DNA of 64,000 nt from Nephrocerus scutellatus (Eukaryota; Arthropoda; Insecta; Diptera; Pipunculidae). Below are positions 55,026-64,000 of this stretch, piece after piece. The position numbers were made by a program, and so were the translations under genes. Positions within the stretch are counted from its first letter, which is position 1. Each line of letters opens with the position of its first letter. The notes beneath the pieces were generated by a model. That model was not told the origin of the DNA and searched no databases. It worked only from the letters and a program-made list of their open reading frames with translations. The DNA lies in assembly GCA_947095585.1 (NCBI GenBank), contig OX352764.1, positions 72,373,536 to 72,437,535 on the forward strand, given 5' to 3'.

Positions 55026-56066
55026 ATGATAACCTCTTTGCCTGTACATCTTACAGAAAAGGCAACTATAGAAAACCACATTTTACAGATCCGAAATTTT
55101 TGTCAAAAGGAAAAAGTTAAAAGTATCGATATATCAATTCCTCCCCAAGAACCATTTTTTGAATATTTAAAATCATCCATAACACATGCATTTTCTCAAA
55201 TAAAGCTCGAAATTTATTTGTATTCGGACAACCGAATCATTCTCACAGATCCACAAGAGATCGAAAAAGTTTTGCATGACTTCCATAATTCGCCTTTCGG
55301 AGGTCACCAAGGAACCTCAAGAACACTCAAACGTATCCGAACTAGATATTATTGGCATACTTTGGTCAAAGACACAATGGAATTCATTCGAAAATGCGAA
55401 TCCTGCCAAAGAAATAAGCTAAGGCAAAATCCACGAATACCAATGAAAGTCACGACGACTCGCACAAGTCCATTTGAGCGTGTAGCTTTGGACATTGTCG
55501 GGCCACTTCCAACTAGCTATGAGGATAACAAATATATACTTACCTTTCAGGACGATTTGACAAAGTTCACTGAAGCTATGCCAAACGCTGAAGCTTCGAC
55601 TGTGGCGCGTTGTTTCATAGAAAAAATAATATGTCGTTTTGGACCACCGGATGCGGTGTTAACTGATCAAGGTACTAATTTCTTGAGTAACCTTTTTAAG
55701 GAGGTTTGTAAGATTTTAAAAATCAAAAAGGTACAGACCACTCCATACCATCCGCAAACTAACGGAGCCTTAGAGCGTAGTCACCGAACGCTAGCCGAAT
55801 ATCTCAGGCACTATGTCGACAAAGACCAGCTTTCATGGGACACATGGTTACCATATTCGATGTTTGTATATAACACGACACCTCATAGCAGCACAAAATT
55901 TAGTCCCTTTGAACTCATTTATGGATTTCCTGCACGGATCCCCAATTCCATAAACCGAAGTCCACAAGTCTCTTACAATTATGATAACTATGCTTCAGAG
56001 CTAAGAGCCCGTTTACAACACGGTTATCAGATAGCCAAACAAGTTTTACTGGACAAAAAAGAGTAG
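55026..56066 (+). CDS. Errantivirus integrase (uninterrupted frame)
   Basis: 346 codons. The zinc domain has H87, H94, C124 and C127 (HHCC layout), and the catalytic core has D156 (ALDIVG), D214 (VLTDQG) and E250 (GALE), with the canonical 35 residues between the last two. The C-terminal part includes WLPYSMFVYNTTPH and FSPFELIYGFPARI. It would insert the viral cDNA into the genome. The ATG at 55026 is only the first Met in the open stretch; the natural protein is cut from Gag-Pol. A TAG at 56065 ends it, followed by a degenerate Pol tail to ~56250. No disabling change is seen in the core. Confidence 0.85.
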   Translation: MITSLPVHLTEKATIENHILQIRNFCQKEKVKSIDISIPPQEPFFEYLKSSITHAFSQIKLEIYLYSDNRIILTDPQEIEKVLHDFHNSPFGGHQGTSRTLKRIRTRYYWHTLVKDTMEFIRKCESCQRNKLRQNPRIPMKVTTTRTSPFERVALDIVGPLPTSYEDNKYILTFQDDLTKFTEAMPNAEASTVARCFIEKIICRFGPPDAVLTDQGTNFLSNLFKEVCKILKIKKVQTTPYHPQTNGALERSHRTLAEYLRHYVDKDQLSWDTWLPYSMFVYNTTPHSSTKFSPFELIYGFPARIPNSINRSPQVSYNYDNYASELRARLQHGYQIAKQVLLDKKE

Positions 56067-56300
56067 TCCAAAACATATTACGACAGGGGATCTAAAGATA
56101 AAAAATTTAATGTAGGAGATAAAAGTCTTTATAAAAAACCACACAAGGAAAAATAAACTCTCTGCATTATGGGAAGGCCCTCATGAGGTAACCAACCTAA
56201 TATAAGATAATAATAATATAAAGATTTTGACAGAATAATTCAAATTTACTCCATTCTCATAAGTTCCTTGAATGAAAACAACAATGTTTTATCTTCTACT

Positions 56301-56310
56301 TTCATGTCAG
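56301..56310 (+). promoter_or_regulatory. Splice-acceptor-like site before the FHA ORF
   Basis: TTCATGTCAG after a pyrimidine-rich stretch (TTTTATCTTCTAC) ends one base before the ATG at 56312. In insect errantiviruses the env message is made by splicing to an acceptor just before env, so an acceptor here would give the FHA ORF its own message. Inferred from motif and position only. Confidence 0.4.
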
Positions 56311-56311
56311 A

Positions 56312-56740
56312 ATGGAGTCAATAGATTATCTGCCCGACACGTACTGGATTCTGTACAGCATAGTCTCAGACTACGAGATTCCTTTACGAAAGGGTCTCTC
56401 AAAAATCGGGAACGGCTATTCGAATCGTATATCCATTCCCACTGAACTCGTTTCAATTATACACGCTATAATCGAAATAGATGACTGTGAGGAATATGTT
56501 ACGGTCAAGGATTGCGAGGGCTCCAGTGGTACTTACGTCAACGGGGTGCAGCTTAGGCCTGGGGAAACCGCCGCGTTGAGAACCGGGGACATTCTGAGTC
56601 TGGGGATTCAACAAGAAGATTTCAGCCTAAATTTATGCCCCGCATACGTCGTAAGACGGCGACGACCTTACTCTGAAGCAGGACTCCTACGAGGATGGTT
56701 TCGTGATCTACAGCTTCAGATGCTTGGACATGAATCATAG
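56312..56740 (+). CDS. FHA-domain protein between integrase and env
   Basis: 142 codons, no stops. Residues ~10-105 fit a forkhead-associated domain: LRKGLSKIGNGYSNRISIP, VSIIHAIIEI, VTVKDCEGSSGTYVNGVQL and LRTGDILSLG. FHA domains bind phosphothreonine peptides in DNA-damage and signalling proteins. G33, S48, H51, G73, T74 and N77 are kept, but the phosphate-contacting Arg of the GR motif is N34 and the Asn of the usual SSNGT is S72, so classical binding may be weakened. A basic RRRR patch follows at 115-118. GC-rich third positions contrast with pol and env. It is not a known errantivirus gene; capture from the host is inferred. A nested degenerate gene fragment is the alternative, but the open frame argues against it. 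Confidence 0.75.
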   Translation: MESIDYLPDTYWILYSIVSDYEIPLRKGLSKIGNGYSNRISIPTELVSIIHAIIEIDDCEEYVTVKDCEGSSGTYVNGVQLRPGETAALRTGDILSLGIQQEDFSLNLCPAYVVRRRRPYSEAGLLRGWFRDLQLQMLGHES

Positions 56741-56897
56741 GACAAATACCAAAAATAATTATATATATATACGTAAATTTATCTAAACAAGAATAAAATT
56801 TTAACCTTTAAACCACTGTTTCAATTCTTCACTTCTATTCTGTCTTCTTACTCTTTGAAAAAAAAAAGGTTTTTGTAAAGAACTTTGTTCTCTATCT

Positions 56898-56908
56898 CCC
56901 CTACGCAG
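56898..56908 (+). promoter_or_regulatory. Splice-acceptor-like site before env
   Basis: TCTCTATCTCCCCTACGCAG ends at 56908, four bases before the env ATG at 56913, with a strong pyrimidine tract. This is the position expected for the subgenomic env message. The donor would lie in the missing 5' part. Confidence 0.5.
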
Positions 56909-56912
56909 AAAA

Positions 56913-58319
56913 ATGAAAAGCGTAACAATTTGGTGTTTTATGTTCACCATGGCGCTTGGACATCTGAATTTCACGCCAATAAAACAAGGTTCTGGAATAT
57001 ATTTCGAGGAATTAGACCGGGTCAACTTATTTTCAAATGAATGGAAAATAATAACATACTACGATTTGGAAGGTCTATTAACCACAACTAAACTTATGAG
57101 CCAATACACATCCGAAATCTCCAAATTGTGCAACGGACTAAATAACGACACGCAAATATCACATTTGTGCAAAGGTACGGTGGTGGAGCTTAATCATGTA
57201 ATCGAGGACATTCTACAAAAATGCAGCCTCCTAAACTTGGAAGTAAACACGAAACCAAGGGCGAAAAGAGCATTATTAAATGCGGTAGGAATGATCAGCA
57301 AATCTCTTTTCGGTACTTTGTCAGAAGATGATGCCAACTCTTATGACAGGCAAATTAATAAATTACAACACAACGAAGAGCATCTAAGGAACCTAATAAA
57401 AAATCAGACATATATCATGGGGACAACCATCAACATCTTCAATAGAACGCAGCAAGTTAGAGACAGTCAAATTAAAACGCTGAACACGAAATTCTCCTCA
57501 ATAATAAAACTTCTAGACGATTGCACTAATAGTGTTCAAAACGAGCGGCTAGTAAACGAACTAGAATCGCTAATATCCTATTCGACTTTAGATATTTTGC
57601 ATCACCAAAACTTATTGAATGAAGTTATCGACTCAGTAACTGAGGTACGTCACGGTAAACCTCACCCGGCCATCATAACTCCAGAACAGTTGGAGACCGT
57701 CCTTTCAGCTATGCTTAGAGAAATTCCTAGCAATACCAAACTTCCAATACTAATACGGCACAACGATATACTACCTCTTTATAAGATTAGTACGGTAACA
57801 TCTCCGATCCAATCTAAAAGGATAATATATGAAATTAAATTACCGATTCCCTTCAAAGAAATCTACCAACTTTACAAAATTTTACCATTTCCCACTAATA
57901 TTCAAAATGACTTCCTCTATATCCAACCCAAAATGAACAACGTTATAATAGACTTTGATAAAAAAAACTTCTATGATCTTACAATCGAAGAAATAAACAA
58001 ATGCACTGCACAAACTGACTCCCTGCTATGTCCGATTACTCATCCTCTTTATGACTTTAATTCTAACCAGGATAATTGTGAAATACAATTATTACGAAGA
58101 GACACGCATCCTTCGGCTTGCCAAGCGAAGCAATCACCTTTATCCGTAGTTTGGATACAGCTCTCTCAACCTGGCAAATGGTTATTGTCCGCTAAAAGCG
58201 AGTATATCATGGACGAAATTTGTGACCAAAAATTAACAACGCATAAATTTCTGGGAGCAGGAATTGTAGAATTCACAGGCAAATGCTGTCAGCGTAGTAG
58301 AGATCTGGTCAAAATTTAG
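56913..58319 (+). pseudogene. env: Errantivirus envelope gene, main part
   Basis: 468 codons: a signal peptide (residues 1-16, hydrophobic), a basic proprotein-convertase-like site RAKR at 116-119, then a fusion-peptide-like ALLNAVGMISKSLFG and a long helical region with N-linked glycosylation sites. This layout is shared with baculovirus-F-like Env proteins of insect errantiviruses. The frame is lost about 30 codons after the start of a 274-bp internal duplication: a 10-bp loss near 58305 puts a stop at 58317, before any transmembrane segment. As it stands the product would lack a membrane anchor. Confidence 0.85.
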
Positions 58320-58756
58320 ACAGCACTCTTTCTTTTATTCCGATGATAAACTTAACTCTCTTAAAATCTAAAATTAGCACAGCTTCTACAAAAGTAAATC
58401 CTATTAAATTGCTTAAATACGATGAAAATAATAATCTCGCGGAAATTTCTTACCAAGTAGATTTGTTAAAGACGAGTATATCATGGACGAAATTTGTGAC
58501 CAAAAATTAACAACGCATAAATTTCTGGGAGCAGGAATTGTAGAATTCACAGGCAAATGTTATCTGCGTAGTAGAGATCTGACAATATATGGTCAAAATT
58601 TAGACAGCACTCTTTCTTTTATTCCGATGATAAACTTAACTCTCTTAAAATCTAAAATTAGCACAACTTCTACAAAAGTAAATCCTATTAAATTGCTTAA
58701 ATACGATGAAAATAATAATCTCGCGGAAATTTCTTACCAAGTAGATTTGTTAAAGA
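58199..58756 (+). repeat. Tandem duplication inside env (274 + 284 bp)
   Basis: 58199-58472 and 58473-58756 are near-identical. The first copy lacks 10 bp after GATCTG (58305), where the second has ten extra bases ending TATATG, which shifts its frame. Otherwise only a handful of substitutions separate them, so the duplication is recent. Confidence 0.9.
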
Positions 58757-59049
58757 AAGAGGAAGGAAAAGGTTTGCAAAATTTAGATAAGCACGATGTT
58801 CATCATTATACTGTAATCTATAGCTTGACTTTACTGAAATGCATAATCCTGTTGTTCATTTATAAATACAATTCTAAACTGAAAGCCATTGTAACTGAGA
58901 TTAGACAGCAACCAACAGAGAATGAAAATAAACCAAAACCCAATGAGGAAATTATCAATGAAGTTTTTGTTGATCAATTTATTGTACAAGAAGTAGATAA
59001 TAACAATACTAACTCAAACCCAAGCCCAAGATTTACATTGTCGTCATAA
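58483..59049 (+). pseudogene. env: Errantivirus envelope gene, C-terminal part
   Basis: The second copy of the duplicated segment keeps an open frame to 59049. It carries a single hydrophobic transmembrane segment (YTVIYSLTLLKCIILLFIYK) followed by a ~60-residue cytoplasmic tail rich in Asn, Glu and Pro. It is out of register with the upstream part because of the duplication and deletion, and the Met at 58483 is not a natural start. The locus does not encode one continuous Env. Confidence 0.8.
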
Positions 59050-59594
59050 GATTCACCTTGTCATCATAAGATTCACATTATCCTCATAAATGAAAATATA
59101 TATATAATTTAAAGAAGAAGAAAAAAAATTTTTTTGTTTAAAACTAATTTTTAAACCAAAAAAAAAACTATTATTAACTATTATAAATCATAATTTATTA
59201 AGGCTAAAAGCAATCAAAATAAAACATTTGTTAATGTTGAAAAATCAATTTTTTTTTTATTACGAAATATAAAATAGAATCGTAAAAACAAAACAAAAAT
59301 TTAAAATAATTTATAATAACATCATTAATAACAATTAAAACAAGGAAAGTATTAGTGTCTAAAGAATAAGAAGAAAAATTAGATCCATACAAAAATATTA
59401 TATTACAAATTCATTATTTTCATAATTTTTGAGCTAATATTATTTAATAAATAATTATCTAATAATGTTATACATAAAAAAATATATATTATCTAGGAAT
59501 TATCTAGGAATTTTACAAACGAATTATGTAATTTTAAATATGGCTTTTCAACGAATATGGTTCGAAAATTCCAACCGTGGAATTTCCTTCTTCT
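59050..59594. other. AT-rich 3' untranslated region of the errantivirus
   Basis: No ORF; A-rich runs and several AATAAA-like strings lie between env and the polypurine tract. It is unusually long for an errantivirus, so a small insertion is possible, but none is delimited. Confidence 0.45.
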
Positions 59595-59607
59595 AAGTGG
59601 GGTGGGA
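59595..59607 (+). promoter_or_regulatory. Polypurine tract
   Basis: AAGTGGGGTGGGA lies three bases before the LTR start AGTGATC at 59611, the position expected for the plus-strand primer. Confidence 0.6.
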
Positions 59608-59610
59608 TGT

Positions 59611-60692
59611 AGTGATCGCACTACATGTCGCCTCTCAAAATCAACTCAACTCGAAATCAACTCTCCTAAATACGATTCTTCTTTCCTACGGCGTCACAAT
59701 ACCGAAAGTCCGCCAAGCACGTTACAGCGCTCACTTTTCATGTCAAACATAAATTACAATGTTTATGAGGTCGTCACCCGATATCCGTTACATTCAATAG
59801 CATTTAAATATACATTCAATAGCAATACACATAATTCATGCGATCACTATGCCTTCAATGCTATGTGCATACAGCACTGCAGCTATAACAAATAGCAATG
59901 GCAATGCAATTCATGCGATCGTTCTATGCTGTGTATATACAGCACTGCAGCTATAGCATTCCCATTGTTCCATACCGAACGTAATGCTGTACGACGGCGG
60001 ATACACACAAAATCCAAAGTCAAGTACGTTTATGCATTGTAGGTATAGAGAGCAAGGGTGAATGGACATCGTCAACAGCGACAGCTGGATGTATGAACTA
60101 TATCCAGAGCCGTTGACGAATGTAATGCTGACTCATTTATATTGCATTTGTATTGTGTAATAATTTTCCGGCTTAATCGTTTAGCCTAATGTTGTTGGGT
60201 AATAATTTAATTGCTTACTCAGTTAATAGATCATCGCACTATAACTGGAGCATAAATTAATTGATTTATGGATATTGGGAAATATCGCTGATGAGTGCAT
60301 TTCCATAAACTGCGTTGGTTTGGGTACAAAGATCGTTCGGATTGGAGGGTATAAAAAGGAAGTGAAAACCGGTTGAAAAGTCAGAGTTAATCTAATTGTA
60401 AAGCTACGAGCATCCTAGTAGAGGTCGCAGCCACGCTAAAGACAGCGGGCCTCCCTAGGATTTAAAAAATAAAGTTTGTATAAAATATAAAATTAACTAG
60501 CAGAGGTCGCAGCCACGCCAAAGACAGCGGGCCTCTCTAGTAGTGTATAAAAAAACAAATAAATAAATAATACAACTTAAATTAAAACAACCGTTCTTTT
60601 TATTAAAAACATTAACTCTCCGCCCACATAGCTCTTCCCTTGGTCTCACAAGGAAGCACGGCTGTACACGTCGGCGTTAAAACAATAACACT
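59611..60692 (+). mobile_element. Putative errantivirus 3' LTR
   Basis: It starts AGTGAT, like 17.6/297-class LTRs, right after the polypurine tract, and the proposed end AACACT gives an imperfect inverse. Inside are a TATAAAA box at 60350-60356, an initiator-like TCAGAG 31-33 bp later (60381) and AATAAA signals (60467, 60556). Direct repeats of ~45 bp (CTAG.AGAGGTCGCAGCC...) are at 60415 and 60497. At ~1.08 kb it is longer than relatives, so the right boundary is uncertain and a nested insertion is possible. The frame at 59557-59895 is not a gene. Confidence 0.45.
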
Positions 60693-60854
60693 AATTTCGA
60701 TTTTCGAGCCTATGTCATCCATTTTTTATAAAAAATTTTGTACTCCTTGTAAAACAAACAAATTTTTTTTACACCTTCCAACGGTACACAGGTAGCGTGG
60801 ATAAATTTTCTTGCATAGGTTAAAAAAAAACAGTTCCACAGTATATACCTTAAA

Positions 60855-62130
60855 AGTAGCTAATATTCCAGATTAACACATGGGTGCGACATTAGGTTAA
60901 AAATTTCCTTATAGGAAAAGAGCCTCATTAAATATTTGGATTTCCTCAGCTCTGGGACGTTATTATGTTCCCAACAATTTATCAGTGCTGTGGCGGCAGC
61001 CCAGTTGACACCACAGTAAAGTCCTATGAACGCAGACTTCCAACCAGCCCTAGCTAGTTCAGCTGCAGATTTGTTGCCTGCAATTTCCTGATAACCAGGG
61101 ACCCAACCGAGTTTCACTTTGTTGTGTCTGGCAAGAGATTGCCTTGCATCGTAGCAGTTTTTGACTGATAACGAGTCCATTAGGTAGGACGACAGCGCTT
61201 TAAGTGCTGCCTGGCTATCTGAAAAGATATGTATTATAGCGCCATTAATTCCTTTACTAAGATTCCTTTCTGTCGCAGATCTCAATGGTATAAAATTCCG
61301 CCTGTAAAACCGTGAGACTTTTTCCCATTAGTATCGAGACTTTGGTGATGGGTCCAAAGACACCAGCTCCAACTCCAGTTTCCATCTTCGATCCATCTGT
61401 TAACCAGACCAGATCTCTAGCGTCCAGTGCAGGATATTTCTACCCCAAATTACCTGCCGAAACAGTACTACCAACCTAATTTCGGGGATTGCGCAGAACA
61501 TGTCTCTTTAAGGAATTGATTTGAAATTGAATTAAAAAGTTGTCAGATGTCCCACATAGTCACCTGGTTTGTACCCGTATTCTTGTTGCAGTTTAATAGC
61601 GCATCTAGCATGCCTCTTCCTGATGAAGATTTGCAACGATGAAAGTTTCTAGTGCAGTCGTAGGGCAGGTTCGCTTTTATACCAACAATTCTTTGTAGCT
61701 TCTGAAGCTTGGTTTCCGTTGTTGCCGTAGAGGCGTCTACTGGCCCAGAAGGCCCTTGTGGCGCATTCTATTGCGGTCTTGAGAATTTCAGTTTAGTCGT
61801 TTATCAAGGATGATGCCGTGACGTAGTGCCTTAGATGATGATAGCTCCCAAATCGGTCAGTCTTCTTTTCATGAAAGGCACTAGAACGGTTTTGCAAGGA
61901 TTGATGGATAGTCCTGCTCTGCTGCACAATTCCAAAACGTGTAGTAAAGCACTTGCATGACACTAGTGAGAGTCGTGCAGTGTTTACCACTAATAAAAAT
62001 CGTCCGTATAACCAATGGCAATGTAGCCTGATCTGTAAAGATCGACTAGAAGATTGTCAATGACTAGTGACCATAGAAGGGGAGAAATCACTGCTCCTTG
62101 GGACATCCCTTAACTGCAGTCACAGGCACT
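60855..62130 (-). pseudogene. LINE RT and RNase H fragment, minus strand
   Basis: Reading leftwards: QGAVISPLLWSLVIDNLLVD and IGYTDDF (RT catalytic block with Thr for the usual Ala), LSINPCKTVLVPFMKR, then from 61440 the RNase H domain LTDGSKMETGVGAGVF, LTVLQAEFY, IFSDSQAALKAL and LGWVPGYQEIAGNKSAAELA. The last catalytic Asp of RNase H (usually ADELA) is Ala here. Several stops lie between 61285 and 61700; the last open piece is 60860-61285. The layout fits R1/I-type ORF2. The copy is truncated before RT fingers and at the 3' tail. Confidence 0.75.
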
Positions 62131-62236
62131 TTCAAGCATGGCCCTTATCCAATGATTGCACGAGTCTTTTATACCTCCACTTATATTTGTCCTTGCAATA
62201 CAGTCGTAGCCAGTGTTATCATTTGAATAAAACCGT

Positions 62237-62260
62237 GCCAGCCAGCCAGCCAGCCAGCCA
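62237..62260. repeat. (GCCA)n microsatellite
   Basis: Six GCCA units (24 bp). CCAGCCAGCC also occurs beside the MS2 copies at 13560 and 62628, so it appears to belong to the MS2 element family. Confidence 0.8.
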
Positions 62261-62314
62261 ACCAAAAACAAACAAACTAACACATTGGCAAGCGAAGTTT
62301 ATACAGATAATTTA

Positions 62315-62660
62315 AAAAACAGCCCATAAAAATTTTAATTTTTCTTGTAAATTCTCTAATCTAATCATGTGTATAAAATTTGAAGAAAATCGGGTACTTT
62401 TTTTAATAAAAAAATTTGTTCTCTCGACCCCTGGGCCGGATCACTTCTAAATTTTTACAAAAAGTGTTGTCCATCGGAGATACACATTCGTATAAAATTT
62501 AAAGAAAATCGGGTAAATTTTGTAAAATATTTGTATGGAAGCCCACCGACACCAAGGCCATAAATTTTAATAAAAAGTGTTATCATCGGAGATACACATA
62601 TGTGCAAAGTTTGAATAAAATGGCCCGCCAGCCAGCCACAAACAAACACAGGGGCATTCA
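62315..62660. repeat. MS2 minisatellite-bearing element, copy at 62.3 kb
   Basis: It has the AGCCCATAAAAATTTTAATTTTT left end and CATCGGAGATACACAT cores near 62470 and 62588 (units of ~115 bp), ending with CCGCCAGCCAGCC. Same orientation as the 13-kb copy. Confidence 0.65.
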
Positions 62661-64000
62661 CAAAAATTCGTAGTGGAGATCTCTCTCGGCTCGGCCTCTA
62701 TATTCCAGTTGCCGCTCTACCCGTTTCGCTTAAGAACATACAGAGTAAACGCAATTTTTTGAAAAATTAAGGATTAGCGTTCGCATAATTCCCATTTTCG
62801 TACCTCTTAGTTTTTTGTATTACATTACATGTATTACATATATTAACTAAGTTTTAAGTTTAAGTTTTCATTAAATTATAGACTTAAATTAAAATATAAT
62901 AAAGATGTATTCTTGCTTTTAGGAACAACGCAAGATTTGGCCGATGCAAAATTAAGACATAACTCCCGGGAATTAGTCAACACTTGACTTATGTTAATTA
63001 TTTTAATTAAGATTCATGCAGCAGTCACTAGAAAAAACAACTACAAAACATCATCAACAACAACATCATCTAAAACAAAAGAACATCATCAACAACAACA
63101 TCATCTAAAATAAAAGAACATCATTAACAACAACACCTACATTAGAATAATTATAAGAAAAAACTAACAGGTATGTCACTTAGAAAATCATTTTTCATCT
63201 GTGTGAAAAAATACGAATTTGTGAACAAATGAAATCAACAGTTGCTGCACCATTTGACAATGCAATTATGCCAAGCCAAATTTTACAAATGATAACTAAG
63301 AGATAATGCATTTAACGATAAACGACAAATGAAAAAAATATTTGATAAAGCAGGCGTCAATAGAACTAATATACATAATTTAATTTTTATTTATTTGTAT
63401 TGCTTATTTATAGACTTTATTTAATTGTATTTCAAAAAATAATAATATTTGCCAATATATTTCGGTCTTGCTGACCAAAAAATAAATAAAAATAAAATAC
63501 AATTAAATGAGGTCTATTAATAAGTTAATATTTCATTTTTTTTTTGTATTTAAAGATACATTATTGTTATCAGCGTCATTCAGGTGAGAAAAGGTTGAAA
63601 TATATTTTGCCCGCTAAGGCATTACGTTATATTTATTCATTTTTAAAGTTAAATAATCCAAAAACTTAAGCTTATATATTATGATTAGGATTTTTATATT
63701 TATTATTACTTAAGTGGTGAACGTGAAAATTTTTTCACTATGGAATAATTTATGAACTGACATTGAAAAAACTTTACTCTTTAAGGATATTTCATTTTGT
63801 ATACTGAGTCCCTGACATATTATTATGCATGTGGTCAGACAATCAGCGCTAACATTGTCGCATGAACCGCTAATATTGGATTTAGGATATTCATCATTAA
63901 ACCCGAAAATTCCGAACATCTACATAATTAAACCATAAAGTTTTAGTTTCGGTTTTCTTTCGACAGATACCGTCTGCATTGTCTTCAATAGCGCACTATT
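62661..64000. other. AT-rich terminal region, simple repeats only
   Basis: A ~44-bp unit (CATCATCAACAACAACATCATCTAAAA type) is repeated ~2.5 times at 63048-63145. AGACTTTATTTAATTGTATTT at 63412 is inverted at 63497-63519, giving a ~110-bp hairpin. A GGTATGTCACTTAGAAAATC string lies at 63170. No gene is recognised. Confidence 0.5.

Larger units (their letters stand above)
54520..60692 (+). mobile_element. Errantivirus-type Ty3/gypsy element, 5'-truncated
   Basis: In order: RT/RNase H fragment, an intact integrase frame, an FHA-domain ORF, env, polypurine tract and a putative 3' LTR. 5' LTR, gag, protease and most of RT are missing, and 53.7-54.5 kb is unrelated. An env related to the fusion-protein class places it with insect errantiviruses (17.6/297/gypsy-like). 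Env is broken, so the locus cannot encode a complete virus. Confidence 0.8.

Noticed and set aside
59557..59895. 112-codon ORF near the errantivirus 3' end
   Set aside because: It spans the polypurine tract and LTR start; composition and position argue against coding.

Overview
The window is a transposable-element graveyard from an AT-rich insect genome, most likely a fly. The support is an errantivirus-type Ty3/gypsy element with an env gene, jockey/R1/RTE-like LINEs, and hAT, pogo, Merlin and Tc1/mariner DNA transposons. No confident single-copy host gene, rRNA, tRNA or CRISPR array was found. Nearly every coding stretch is a broken transposon gene; organism and clade names are family-level recognition by eye, not searches.

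1-5.3 kb: a minisatellite-bearing element (called MS2 here), a pair of ~125-bp inverted repeats enclosing a minus-strand gypsy gag remnant with a tRNA primer site, a MADF-domain fragment and a dispersed repeat (family B), then a LINE 3' tail. 5.7-15.6 kb: a Ty3/gypsy element (gag with a SAP-like N-terminus, protease, RT, RNase H, integrase). A pogo/Tigger element sits inside its integrase, a hAT element sits inside an LTR-like segment, and an MS2 element sits inside the hAT transposase.

15.6-36.9 kb: a Merlin (IS1016/ISXO2-like) transposase, a palindromic MITE, a frameshifted jockey-type LINE, two copies of an RTE-like LINE, further LINE fragments on both strands, family B repeats, a MITE family with AGCTGTATTTTATTTG-like ends, and a Myb/SANT-like gene remnant.

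36.96-49.55 kb: a tandem duplication of a ~6.35-kb unit holding a LINE RNase H/3' domain, a LINE ORF1 with a PHD finger, and two minisatellites (MS1, 118 bp; MS2). MS1 occurs in opposite orientations, so the region resembles fold-back transposon arms flanking captured LINE pieces.

52.4-60.7 kb: a minus-strand IS630/Tc1-mariner transposase, a mariner-type end with a 349-bp direct duplication, then a 5'-truncated errantivirus with an uninterrupted integrase frame, a broken env and a 3' LTR. Between integrase and env lies a 142-codon uninterrupted ORF encoding a clear forkhead-associated (FHA) domain. It is GC-richer than its surroundings, and both it and env are preceded by a splice-acceptor-like sequence. 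This apparent capture of a host signalling domain by an insect endogenous retrovirus is the most interesting feature of the window.

60.8-64 kb: a minus-strand LINE RT/RNase H fragment, another MS2 element and simple repeats.
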